Below are positions 14,455 to 22,473 of a stretch of DNA of 24,575 bases, piece by piece (positions within the stretch are counted from its first letter, which is position 1; each line of letters begins with the position of its first letter). This DNA comes from JANQKX01 sp039028695 (GTDB lineage: Bacteria > Pseudomonadota > Alphaproteobacteria > Kiloniellales > Kiloniellaceae): positions 1 to 24,575 of the forward strand of contig JBCCHN010000075.1 in the NCBI GenBank assembly GCA_039028695.1. Direction: 5' to 3'. A program made the position numbers and the translations under genes. Below the pieces are notes generated by a model that saw only the letters and a program-made list of their open reading frames with translations, had not been told where the DNA came from and made no database searches.

Positions 14455-15318
14455 CTACATCAAGGATACATCGTCGCGCTGGGCAGCGGCTCGGCGCATC
14501 AAGCGCATGTAAAGGGTCACGACCAACAGCATGACCAATACCAAGGCGGTCGCCACGGCCGAGCCGAAGGCCCAATTACGGGACTGTAAAAAAAGATCCA
14601 CCAGGGCATTGCCCACAAAGAAAACTTTGCCGCCGCCCAACAGGGCCGGGATCAAAAACTCGCCCATGAGCAGGATGAAAACCAACATGCAGCCGGTGGC
14701 CACGCCGGGCAGGGACAGGGGCAAGGTCACTTGCCAGAAGGTGCCAAAGGGCGTGGAGCCCAGGTCGTTAGAGGCTTCCAGCAAGCGTTTGTCCAGTTTT
14801 TCCAGGCTCACATATATGGGGAAGACCATGAGGGGTAAATAGCCATAAACAATGCCGACCAGGACAGAAAAGGGCGTGTTGATGAGGCGAACCCCCTCGA
14901 TGCCCACGAAGTCCAGCAAAAAGGGCACCCCTTTGCCACCGAGGATGAAAATCCAGGCGTAGGTACGAATAAGGATGCTGGTCCAGAAGGGAACGATGAC
15001 CAGGACCAGCAATAGGGTCTTTAATTTCGGGTCGCACTTAACCGCCAGATAGTAGGCGAGGGGATAGGCCGCCAGAAGGGCGGCGATGGTGCCCAGGGGC
15101 GCCAGGATCAAGGTGTTCTTAAAGGCGGTGAAGCGAGCCGGCAGGTTGGCATATTGATCCAGGGTAAAGGCTGGGACATAGCCGCCCGCGGCGCCCCGTT
15201 CGCCGAAGCTGAAGACCAGCACCACGAGAAGGGGGAGGACCAGCATAAATCCGAACCAAAGCGAGGCCGGCATCAACATGGCACGGTTGACCCAGCGTGT
15301 TGATCCCGCGTCGGTCAC
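14455..15318 (-). CDS. potB: Polyamine-type ABC transporter permease (PotB)
   Basis: Second inner-membrane permease of the importer: 287 residues and six predicted membrane segments. Segment 1 is about residues 18-38 (LWFGFMLVLPLLVVLVFSF), and the EAA docking loop is EASNDLGSTPFGTFWQVTLP (181-200). The region FWTSILIRTYAWIFIL (111-126) is highly typical of PotB/PotH permeases. The start is GTG 15318 with GGAGG about 7 nt upstream. It lies 47 nt after potD and touches potC, so the two permeases are translated in tandem. Confidence 0.9.
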   Translation of the reverse strand: MTDAGSTRWVNRAMLMPASLWFGFMLVLPLLVVLVFSFGERGAAGGYVPAFTLDQYANLPARFTAFKNTLILAPLGTIAALLAAYPLAYYLAVKCDPKLKTLLLVLVIVPFWTSILIRTYAWIFILGGKGVPFLLDFVGIEGVRLINTPFSVLVGIVYGYLPLMVFPIYVSLEKLDKRLLEASNDLGSTPFGTFWQVTLPLSLPGVATGCMLVFILLMGEFLIPALLGGGKVFFVGNALVDLFLQSRNWAFGSAVATALVLVMLLVVTLYMRLMRRAAAQRDDVSLM

Positions 15319-15365
15319 GGTCGGTCCTCCCCCACAGGGAACTCTAAAACCCTAGCTCAGCCTGG

Positions 15366-16535
15366 TTAGGCCGACTTAAAGCGGGCCAGCAGCTCGGCCC
15401 GGTTGGGATCGGTCAGTGTGGCCGCGGCTCCGAACTCCAACGCATCCAACAACTCTGTGGCCGGATAAAGGATGGGGTCCTCCAACAGGGTCGGCGGCAA
15501 GAGGTCGTTGGTCCGGCTGTCCGCGACAGGATAGCCGTGGGCCAAGACTTCCTTGGCGTTGACCGCCGGATCGAGCATGTAGTTGATTAGGGCATAGCCG
15601 GCCGCCCGATGGGGTGCACCCTTGGGAACGGCGTAATAGTCGCTCCAAATCTCGCCACCCTCAGCGCCCAGGACATAGATCATCGCGGGGATATCCGTGT
15701 TGAGCTGCTTGCCGTCGCCGGTCCAGCACATGGACATCCACGCATCCCCGTTGCGCAGCGGCGGCTGATAGTCACTTGAGATGGCATAGAGGTGAGGCTT
15801 GGCTTCGAGCAGCAATTTCTCGGCTTCTGCCAATTCGTTGGGCTCCACCGAATTGAAGGAGTAGCCGAAATACTTCAAGGCATTGCCGATGGTGGTGAGC
15901 TGATAGTCATGCACCATGGTCCGCCCTGAATAGCTGTCCATTGTCATGTCCCAGAATTGCTTCCAGGTGTCAGGCGCCTTGCCGTCATTGTGTTCGGTGT
16001 TGATCACATAACCGGTAGTGCCCCAGTTTTTGGGCATGGCATAAGCCTTGCCGTCCACCGTGCCCGCATCGGCGAAGCGGGGATCAAAAGCGGATGGATC
16101 GTAGTTAGGGATGAGGCTCAGATCCAAGGGCTCGATCAAGTCCTCGCCCACATAGGTGGTGATGGTGTAATTGGTCGGCACGAAGACGTCCCAGCCGCTG
16201 CCGCCGGCCTGCAACTTGGCCAGCATTTCCTCGTTTGAGCCGAAGACATTAACCTGTACGTTGGCACCCGTCGCCTCGGTAAAGGCATCGAAGTTGGACA
16301 CGTCATGATAGTTGGGCCAGGTGGCCAAGATCACCCGGTCGCCGATATCGCCGGTGGCCCAGGCCTTGCGCGGCTTCAGACTCGGAACGGCGGCGCCCAT
16401 CACGGCGGCGGCCATGCCAAGACCGGTCACGCCCAGGAAATGACGACGGGACACCGATCCCTTTTGGTAACGGCGCAGCTCTTCGATAAATTGTTTCCGC
16501 GAGATTGGCAGATTGTCTTTGTAGCTTTTACTCAT
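15366..16535 (-). CDS. potD: Polyamine-type ABC transporter substrate-binding protein (PotD/PotF), Tat-exported
   Basis: A 389-residue periplasmic binding protein of the PotD/PotF family. The N-terminus has a long leader with a twin-arginine motif SRRHFL (29-34), a hydrophobic core (GVTGLGMAAAVMGAAV) and a likely AWA cleavage site at residue 60, so export by Tat is predicted. The mature protein begins ILATWPNYHDVSNFDAFTEA, matching the first ligand-binding strand of PotD-like proteins. GSGWDVFVPTNYTI and MPKNWGTTGYVI are further family landmarks. E. coli PotD and PotF use Sec; Tat use is common for alphaproteobacterial members. The start ATG 16535 has GGGAG 9 nt upstream. The ligand is probably a polyamine or related cation, but this is inferred from family. 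Confidence 0.92.
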   Translation of the reverse strand: MSKSYKDNLPISRKQFIEELRRYQKGSVSRRHFLGVTGLGMAAAVMGAAVPSLKPRKAWATGDIGDRVILATWPNYHDVSNFDAFTEATGANVQVNVFGSNEEMLAKLQAGGSGWDVFVPTNYTITTYVGEDLIEPLDLSLIPNYDPSAFDPRFADAGTVDGKAYAMPKNWGTTGYVINTEHNDGKAPDTWKQFWDMTMDSYSGRTMVHDYQLTTIGNALKYFGYSFNSVEPNELAEAEKLLLEAKPHLYAISSDYQPPLRNGDAWMSMCWTGDGKQLNTDIPAMIYVLGAEGGEIWSDYYAVPKGAPHRAAGYALINYMLDPAVNAKEVLAHGYPVADSRTNDLLPPTLLEDPILYPATELLDALEFGAAATLTDPNRAELLARFKSA

Positions 16536-16612
16536 CGCTTCTACTCCCTGTTTTTGGTCTATTGAAAGAGGTATCGGTTTTAATCTCGATCCTTTGCTTG
16601 GGTATACTCCCC

Positions 16613-17749
16613 TTAATTATCTTCTAAGGCTAAAGCGGTATCGTTTTTCCACCCGATGGTGACGTCCTGACCCACATCAAAACTTCCCCTGATGCTTTCC
16701 ACATGTTTAGGGGACAGAACAAGAACCTCACCATGGCCGGGCGTTTCAACCAGGTATTCGGTGTGCTCGCCAAGGAATATGCGGTTCTTAACCCGACCCG
16801 GCAAAGCCACATCGATATCCATGGCCGCCGCGTTGCTGTCGCTTTGCCCAATGACGATCAACTCGGGGCGCACGGCGATACTGGCGATGCTGCCGATGGA
16901 AAAGGCACTGCTGTTGAGAATAGGACGGCAGGAAAAATCCTGACCCGAATTGCTCTTGATGGTGACCGACGTCCCATTCACCCGAGCCACGCTGCCCTCG
17001 AAGAAATTCGACTTGCCGACAAAATCGGCAACATAGCGATTGACCGGGCGGTCGTAGAGGTCCCTTGGCGTGCCGGATTGGACGATCTGCCCGTCGCGCA
17101 TGATGCAAATGCGATCGCTCATGGACAGAGCCTCCTCCTGGTCGTGGGTGACCAGAATGAAGGTGATGCCCACCTCGCGCTGCAGGTTCTGTAGTTCGAT
17201 CTGCATGTCCCGACGCAACTTGCGATCCAAGGCCGCAAGCGGCTCGTCCAGCAATAGGACGGTCGGCCGGTTGATCAGGGCACGGGCGAGGGCGACGCGT
17301 TGCTGCTGGCCGCCCGATAATTCCCAAATACGCCGTCCGCCGAAGCCGGCGAGTTGAACCATTTCGAGGGTCTCGTCAACGCGCTTGGCAATGTCCGACT
17401 TTGCCGGGCGCGGCCGCTGCTGGCGCAGGCCGTAGCCGATGTTGTCAGAGACGGTCATGTGGGGGAAGAGAGCGTATTGCTGAAACACCATGTTGACCGG
17501 CCGCCGATGGGGCGGAATCCCGACCACCGAGGTGCCTTCGATCATCACATTGCCCGCGGTGGGCTGCTCAAATCCGGCGATCAAGCGCAAAGAGGTGGTC
17601 TTGCCGCAGCCCGATGGCCCCAAAAAGCTGAAAAACTCGCCCTTTTCGACAACAAGGCTGATCTGATCCACCGCGACCACGTCGCCATAGCGCTTGGTCA
17701 CGGACTGGAATTCGATATCCGGCGATGCTGAGCGATCCCCTTGGCCCAT
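16613..17749 (-). CDS. potA: Polyamine-type ABC transporter ATP-binding protein (PotA)
   Basis: The 378-residue ATPase of the importer. The nucleotide-binding domain has Walker A GPSGCGKTT (44-52), Q-loop Gln90 (VFQQYALFPHMTV), signature LSGGQQQR (144-151), Walker B VLLLDEP (164-170) and switch His202 (THDQEEALSMSDR). A TOBE-type domain follows from about residue 245. The frame is open 84 codons further upstream to 18001, but that part overlaps the luxR-type gene and is not ATPase-like. ATG 17749 gives a normal N-terminus (DIEFQSVTKRYGDVVAV). AGGAG lies about 12 nt upstream, a long spacing. It is first in the operon potA-potD-potB-potC-SMP-30-amidotransferase and divergent from a LuxR-type regulator. 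Confidence 0.92.
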   Translation of the reverse strand: MGQGDRSASPDIEFQSVTKRYGDVVAVDQISLVVEKGEFFSFLGPSGCGKTTSLRLIAGFEQPTAGNVMIEGTSVVGIPPHRRPVNMVFQQYALFPHMTVSDNIGYGLRQQRPRPAKSDIAKRVDETLEMVQLAGFGGRRIWELSGGQQQRVALARALINRPTVLLLDEPLAALDRKLRRDMQIELQNLQREVGITFILVTHDQEEALSMSDRICIMRDGQIVQSGTPRDLYDRPVNRYVADFVGKSNFFEGSVARVNGTSVTIKSNSGQDFSCRPILNSSAFSIGSIASIAVRPELIVIGQSDSNAAAMDIDVALPGRVKNRIFLGEHTEYLVETPGHGEVLVLSPKHVESIRGSFDVGQDVTIGWKNDTALALEDN

Positions 17750-17829
17750 TCTTGATGCGGGCTCCTTGCCATTCGTGCGTCGCGGGTGGGCCGTTCCGAA
17801 CGCCGGCACATTTCGCCGGACCGCAGCCT

Positions 17830-17883
17830 CCCCAAGCTTATAACCATGCCCCAAGCTTAGGGGGGCTGTATATATCCCCCAAG
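17830..17883. promoter_or_regulatory. Triple CCCCAAG repeat in the potA/luxR divergent promoter region
   Basis: Three direct copies of CCCCAAG begin at 17830, 17849 and 17877. The first two extend to CCCCAAGCTTA and are spaced 19 bp, close to two helical turns. The second runs into GGGGGG, making a near-palindrome around AAGCTT, and TATATA segments lie between and after the copies. This is the only gap between potA and the luxR-type gene, so it is a candidate operator for that regulator. Confidence 0.45.
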
Positions 17884-17930
17884 GTATATAAACTTGAAAA
17901 GCGGGTCGCCGAGAGATATTACCTCTAGCT

Positions 17931-18752
17931 ATGGTTTTGCACGAAATGCCTATTTTGAAGTTAGACTCGAAAAGCTGGCACGAGGAGATTTCCCAGGTCA
18001 TTGCGGCTCAGAATACGCCGGGATTCGCCGCGGCCTTGGTAGAGGCATTGCGCTGCGTGGTGCCCTTCGACTATGCCGTCTTTTTCGTATACCGAGGTCA
18101 ATCGCGACCGCTTTGCGTTTACGATACCTTCACCGCGGAACAGCGGGTCGTCTTCGTCGAGGACTACCAGGAGGGTCCCTACCTCTTGGATCCCTTTTTC
18201 AAGGTATCGGCGGACCATTTGGCGCCGGGCCTATACCGGTTGCGCGACATCGCCCCGGATCGCTTCTACCACTCCGAATACTATCGATCATACTACCGCA
18301 GAACGGGCCTGGCCGAGGAGATTGGGTTTCTGGTCTCGCTGGATTTTGGCGGCATGCTGGTGATGTCGCTCATGCGTGCCGGCTCTAGCGCCCCTTTTAG
18401 CGATCGGGATTTCGGCAAGCTGAAGAAGGTCGAACCTTTCGTCAGCACGTCGGCGGGGCGCCATTGGCAAGATCCGGCCCACCTGCAGGATCATCACAAA
18501 ACCCCTAAGGGTCGCCGGGTCAAAGAGGATGACCATGTGACCAGCGCCTTTGAGAAGTTCGGGGAAGGGACCCTGACGCGCCGCGAAGGTGAGGTGGTGC
18601 GCCTGGTCTTGCGAGGACACTCCTCTGAATCCATCGGCCGTCAATTCGGGATCTCCACCGGGACCGTTAAGATCCATCGGCGTAACATCTATGCCAAGCT
18701 GGGCATTGCCTCGCAGTCAGAGTTGTTTTCCCTCTTCATTTCGGAACTTTGA
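17931..18752 (+). CDS. LuxR-type transcriptional regulator, divergent from potA
   Basis: A 273-residue regulator with a C-terminal LuxR/FixJ helix-turn-helix at about residues 214-268 (LTRREGEVVRLVLRGHSSES, then TGTVKIHRRNIYAKLGI). The N-terminal sensory domain is not a response-regulator receiver. It has a conserved-looking core YLLDPFFK, then RFYHSEYYRSYYRRTGLAEEIGF, and SLMRAGSSAPFSDRDF, as in LuxR-type proteins with a GAF- or autoinducer-like fold. This suggests a small-molecule sensor, perhaps of the compound carried by the divergent transporter. The start is uncertain: ATG 17931 and ATG 17946 are both possible, and neither has a good ribosome-binding site. There is no luxI-like gene in the window, so acyl-homoserine lactone sensing is unlikely. 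Confidence 0.85.
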   Translation: MVLHEMPILKLDSKSWHEEISQVIAAQNTPGFAAALVEALRCVVPFDYAVFFVYRGQSRPLCVYDTFTAEQRVVFVEDYQEGPYLLDPFFKVSADHLAPGLYRLRDIAPDRFYHSEYYRSYYRRTGLAEEIGFLVSLDFGGMLVMSLMRAGSSAPFSDRDFGKLKKVEPFVSTSAGRHWQDPAHLQDHHKTPKGRRVKEDDHVTSAFEKFGEGTLTRREGEVVRLVLRGHSSESIGRQFGISTGTVKIHRRNIYAKLGIASQSELFSLFISEL

Positions 18753-18783
18753 CGTCTGAAAAATTTGGCTATGGAGCTATCAC

Positions 18784-18821
18784 GGGAGGAGGGGTCAATG
18801 GGTCACAGATCGTGGAGCTGA
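18784..18821 (+). promoter_or_regulatory. Strong ribosome-binding site and 7-codon mini-ORF before the DUF4105 gene
   Basis: GGGAGGAGGGG (18784-18794) is followed at good spacing by ATG 18798 and a tiny frame, MGHRSWS, stopping at TGA 18819-18821. The DUF4105 start ATG 18827 lies 5 nt after that stop, in another frame. This could be a leader peptide that couples translation. It could also mark a one-base indel joining the mini-ORF to the main gene. Confidence 0.4.
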
Positions 18822-18826
18822 CCATA

Positions 18827-19828
18827 ATGCACCTTTTCAGGATGTGCGCTTGGTTCGGTCTTGGCCTCTGTGTGGTGGCTCTCGGCCTGTGGGGGGCTTT
18901 GGTGATTTGGTTCACCCTGCCCCTAGCGACCTGGCTGCTCGCGGTTCTGGGCGGCGGATACGTCATCGTCGGCCTTTTGTGCCTTTATGGCGGCTACCGG
19001 GCGGGGCGGCCCATTCGAGGGCTTCTTCCCTTTGCCCTTCTGACAGGGGTGGTGGCGGTCTGGTGGTCACAAATCCAAGCGCGCAACGACCGGGATTGGC
19101 TCGCCGATGTGGCCCAGCTGCCGAGTGTTGAGGTCGAGGGGAGCCAGATCCTTCTACGGAATGTGCGCAACTTCGACTATTCCAGCGAGACGGATTTCGT
19201 GCCACGTTGGGAAGATTGGTCCCTTGAGTTGGATCAGCTGCAGAGTCTGGATTTAATCGCGGTCTATTGGATGGGAGATACCATCGCCCACACGATTTTG
19301 AGTTTCGGCTTTGGCGAGCGTCAGGTGGCCATCTCCATCGAAATCCGCAAGGAAAAGGGCGAAGGTTTTTCAACAATTGCCGGCTTTTTTCGCCGCTACG
19401 AGCTCTATTACGTGGTGGGCGATGAGCGGGACTTGATCGGTGTGAGGGCCAATCATCGCGATCCGCGCGAGGATGTATATCTCTACCGGGTGCAGGCGCC
19501 GAAGGTAAAAATTCGTGAGCTTTTTCTGGAATACGCAAAAAAGATCAATCGTTTGCGGGAGGTGCCCGAGTTTTACAACACCCTGACCACGAATTGCACC
19601 ACCAACATCGCGACCCATGCCTGGGCCTTGGGCGGTGACCTGCCGGTGAGTTGGAAAATCCTAGCCAGCGGGTACTTCCCGGAGTTGGTTTATCAACACG
19701 GGGCCTTGGACCAAAGTCTTCCCTTTGAGGAGCTAAAGCGGCGCAGCCTGGTCAATGACAGGGCCCAAACTGCCGAGAGGGAGGGGGACTTTTCGAAGCA
19801 TATTCGCGCCGGCTTGCCCGGGATGTAA
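18827..19828 (+). CDS. DUF4105 (Lnb_N-type) membrane protein
   Basis: A 333-residue membrane protein. Three N-terminal hydrophobic segments (about residues 8-29, 31-55 and 64-80) are followed by a periplasmic DUF4105 domain. That domain shows the family landmarks RNVRNFDYSSETDF, IAHTILSFGF (His155), ISIEIRKEKGEGFSTIAGFF, YVVGDERDLIGVRANHR and the Cys-containing NTLTTNCTTNIATHAW (Cys257). This His...Cys pattern suggests a papain/NlpC-like thiol active site. Members of this family were recently linked to lipoprotein N-acyl transfer (Lnb) in Bacteroidota, which I recall rather than can verify. The start is ATG 18827 with GGAG 9 nt upstream. The frame is open back to a TTG at 18749, but that region has no usable start with good spacing. 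It is followed by a lipoprotein-like hydrolase gene. Confidence 0.85.
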   Translation: MHLFRMCAWFGLGLCVVALGLWGALVIWFTLPLATWLLAVLGGGYVIVGLLCLYGGYRAGRPIRGLLPFALLTGVVAVWWSQIQARNDRDWLADVAQLPSVEVEGSQILLRNVRNFDYSSETDFVPRWEDWSLELDQLQSLDLIAVYWMGDTIAHTILSFGFGERQVAISIEIRKEKGEGFSTIAGFFRRYELYYVVGDERDLIGVRANHRDPREDVYLYRVQAPKVKIRELFLEYAKKINRLREVPEFYNTLTTNCTTNIATHAWALGGDLPVSWKILASGYFPELVYQHGALDQSLPFEELKRRSLVNDRAQTAEREGDFSKHIRAGLPGM

Positions 19829-19979
19829 ACCGGGATGTAAAAAGGTTGCAAAAATCATACACGCGAAATACCTGTGCGGAAAAACGATCTGTCCGATTGA
19901 TTTTCGCGGGTAATGTCGAGACAGTCGTGTTTTGCATCCTGGCCCTAGTTTGATCTTGTTCTGAGAGAGGAATCGTCCT

Positions 19980-21311
19980 TTGCCAATGCGTCAGAAACAA
20001 ATGGCGATCAAGAGTCTCTATCTTGACACAGGTCGCAAGCTGTCGGGATTGCTGTTCTGTTTCTTGATCCTCGGCTGCGCCGAGAACCGCCTTTTGATGC
20101 CGACGCCCAACTACTACACGGAAGAGGCGGCGGTTTTGTTCGAGACCTTGCCGGACGAATATGCCAGCACTCAGGTTGAGCTCATTTACGTAACCGATCG
20201 CGCGCCCGAGCGGGATGAGGAGGGTAAGCTGCGCTATGGCTATAACCGTTCAAATTCACTGGCGGTCGGCACGGCCATTGTAGATCTAGGGGGGGACAAC
20301 AGCTGGGACGATCTGGTGGATGCGAGCCAAACAAACGATAGGACCTTGGACTTCGAGCCGCGACTGGTGTCGATCAAGGAGTTCGCGCGCTTGCCCCCAA
20401 CACCCTTTCCTTTTCAGATCATCGAGGGTGTTATTGTCGAGGACCCAAAAGTGGTTGCCGAGAACAGGGCGAGCTTGGTCAAGCTGCAGGCAGAGGCGCG
20501 CCGGCGCCTGGCGCTCTCACCGCAAAAAGATGCCTTTATCTTTATTCATGGCTTCAACAATAGCTTTGAGGATGCGACCTTTACCCTAGCCGAGATATGG
20601 CATTTTCTGGGACGCGAGGGCTTGCCGATTGTCTACACCTGGCCGGCGGGTTATCCGGGGATCTTCGGATACACCTATGACCGGGAATCGAGCGAGTTCA
20701 CGGTCTTTCATTTAAAACAGCTCATTAAGTGGTTGGCCGCCCAGCCCGAAATCGAAGACATCCATATTCTCGCCCATAGTCGTGGTACGGATGTGGCGGT
20801 TTCCGCCTTGCGCGAGCTGATCATCGGCGCGCGGGGCGACGGTGACGGCGGGGGCATTCGGGAAAAGTTAAAAATCAAGAATTTCGTTATGGCCGCGCCC
20901 GATTTGGATACCCAGGTCATCGGCCAGAGAATCGCGGCAGAGCGCCTGACGCAGGGTATCGACCAGGTCACCATTTACACCTCGCCGAATGACAATGCGA
21001 TCGGCTTGGCTGAATTGCTGTTCGCCAGCCCGCGGGGCCGTTTGGGGACCTTTGACGTGGAGGATCTCAAGTCTTCGGAGGCGAAACAGCTCCAGTCTAA
21101 TGAGGGCCGGGTGGCGATCATTTCCTTTGATGGTGAACAATCATCGGGGCATGGGCACGACTATTTCAGGACCAATGAAGCGGTCAGCTCCGATATTATC
21201 TTGATGCTGCGGTATGGCTATCGGCCCGGCGACCGTGAACGACCCTTGGAGGATCTCGGCTTCAATTTCTGGCGAGTGCCGGAAAACTATCCGGCCGGAG
21301 CGGACAACTGA
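19980..21311 (+). CDS. Lipoprotein-like DUF900 alpha/beta hydrolase
   Basis: A 443-residue alpha/beta hydrolase of the DUF900 type. The N-terminus has a signal segment LSGLLFCFLILGC with a possible lipobox cysteine at residue 33, so it may be membrane-attached. The catalytic domain has the oxyanion segment FIFIHGFNNSFEDA (187-200), YTWPAG, the nucleophile elbow AHSRGTD (Ser267), AAPDLD, SPNDNAI, and a late GHGHDYF with a likely catalytic His. Substrate is unknown; esterase or lipase activity is plausible. TTG 19980 has AGGA 8 nt upstream. ATG 19986 and ATG 20001 are alternatives with poorer spacing. It lies 151 nt after the DUF4105 gene on the same strand. Confidence 0.85.
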   Translation: MPMRQKQMAIKSLYLDTGRKLSGLLFCFLILGCAENRLLMPTPNYYTEEAAVLFETLPDEYASTQVELIYVTDRAPERDEEGKLRYGYNRSNSLAVGTAIVDLGGDNSWDDLVDASQTNDRTLDFEPRLVSIKEFARLPPTPFPFQIIEGVIVEDPKVVAENRASLVKLQAEARRRLALSPQKDAFIFIHGFNNSFEDATFTLAEIWHFLGREGLPIVYTWPAGYPGIFGYTYDRESSEFTVFHLKQLIKWLAAQPEIEDIHILAHSRGTDVAVSALRELIIGARGDGDGGGIREKLKIKNFVMAAPDLDTQVIGQRIAAERLTQGIDQVTIYTSPNDNAIGLAELLFASPRGRLGTFDVEDLKSSEAKQLQSNEGRVAIISFDGEQSSGHGHDYFRTNEAVSSDIILMLRYGYRPGDRERPLEDLGFNFWRVPENYPAGADN

Positions 21312-21378
21312 CCCCTTCTTTTGCACTGCTCGAGCCTCCGCCTTTGCGAATCAACCGCAAGGCTCATAAGGGGACCCT

Positions 21379-22305
21379 TCATCCGGATCGGGGGCGAACA
21401 AGGAAGATGCCGATCATCAAGAGGGCGAGGGCCGCCCAGATGCCAAGCGAATGATTCTCGCCAAAAAGCACAATGCCCCAGAGAACGCCGGAGAGAGTCA
21501 CAATATAAGCGGCCTGACTGGTAAAAACCGGACCGGCCCAGGCGATCAGGAGGGCGAAGAAAAAGTAGTCAGCCGTCGTAACGGCCGCGACTCCCAGAAC
21601 AACAAGATCCGTGGCCGTCGGCGGCCAGCTGGGGACGACAAAGCTTCCGGTCGCCCAAAGCCCAGAAACCCAGATCATGGGCAAAAGGACCAGCGCTGCG
21701 CCAGAAAACATCACGCAAAGCATTAGGTCCAAGGGGGCGTCTTTTGGCGCCCGGCTGGCAAAATAGAGGTGCTCAATGGCAAAGCAAAAGGCCGCTAAAA
21801 AGGTCATGAGGACCCAAAAGCTGTCCTCTGGCTTGGGCAACGTGGCCTCGGGCAGGATCAGGATTGCCCCGGCTATGGCACCCAGCAGGATCCCCGCAAT
21901 GCGACCAAGGGTGGCTTCGTCCTGGCGGGTTGCGAGGGCACCCAAATAGGTGAGAATGGGGACCATAGCAATGGCCAGGGCAATGATCCCGGCCGGAATT
22001 TCTCTGGCCGCGTAAAAAAAGAGGACGCCGGGGATGACCGTTCCCAAAAGGCTCCACAAAAGGCAAAAACGGATCATGCCTCGGTTCAACTGTTTAAAGC
22101 GCCCGCGAAGCGCGGCTGCGCCGCCGGTCATGACAGCAGACAGGGCCGCAAACCAAAAGGTCAGGCCGAGAGGATGGGCCCCGTCGGCCACGGCCACCTT
22201 GATCATGGAAAAGGAGCTACCGAAAAGCGTGCCGGAGGCGAGCAGGAGGGCCCAGCAGATGAGTTTTGATGGTTGACGCGATGGGGCGGTCGCTTGATGG
22301 TGCAT
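21379..22305 (-). CDS. DMT-superfamily transporter (EamA family)
   Basis: A 308-residue inner-membrane protein with about ten hydrophobic segments in two EamA repeats. Repeat 1 starts at ICWALLLASGTLFGSSFSMIK, and the second repeat follows the ATLPKPEDS linker near the middle. Typical phrases are IPAGIIALAIAMVPILTYLGAL (end of repeat 1) and GPVFTSQAAYIVTLSGVLWGIVLFGE (end of repeat 2), both characteristic of drug/metabolite exporters. The cargo cannot be read from the sequence. I chose ATG 22305; the frame is open to a TTG at 22341 but without a ribosome-binding site. It is divergent from the adenylate cyclase-like gene and convergent with the DUF900 hydrolase gene. Confidence 0.88.
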   Translation of the reverse strand: MHHQATAPSRQPSKLICWALLLASGTLFGSSFSMIKVAVADGAHPLGLTFWFAALSAVMTGGAAALRGRFKQLNRGMIRFCLLWSLLGTVIPGVLFFYAAREIPAGIIALAIAMVPILTYLGALATRQDEATLGRIAGILLGAIAGAILILPEATLPKPEDSFWVLMTFLAAFCFAIEHLYFASRAPKDAPLDLMLCVMFSGAALVLLPMIWVSGLWATGSFVVPSWPPTATDLVVLGVAAVTTADYFFFALLIAWAGPVFTSQAAYIVTLSGVLWGIVLFGENHSLGIWAALALLMIGIFLVRPRSG

Positions 22306-22473
22306 GTGCGAATCTTTTGCGCCGGTGGGAACGGTTTCCAAAAAAACAAGGATCGCATGACGGGATCGCAGAACAGGAATACAGAACAGTACTACAGCCC
22401 ATGCCCGCCAGCCTAACTCAAGTTTTGCTATGAGCAGATCGAATTCTAACCTTTCGGCCCAAGGGGATTGACT

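Noticed and set aside
17912..17926. AGAG-N7-CTCT dyad just before the luxR-type start
   Set aside because: The arms are only 4 bp, so it is not distinguishable from chance.
17750..18001. An 84-codon N-terminal extension of the PotA frame
   Set aside because: It overlaps the start of the divergent luxR-type gene and the repeat-rich promoter region, and its sequence does not resemble an ABC ATPase. ATG 17749 gives a normal PotA.
19829..19979. Gap between the DUF4105 and DUF900 genes checked for a small RNA or gene
   Set aside because: It contains no frame with a ribosome-binding site, no tRNA-like fold and no clear terminator; it probably holds a promoter for the hydrolase.
21312..21378. Possible hairpin (TTGCG / CGCAA) between the convergent DUF900 and DMT genes
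   Set aside because: The stem is about 5 bp with an imperfect extension and no T-run, too weak to call a terminator.
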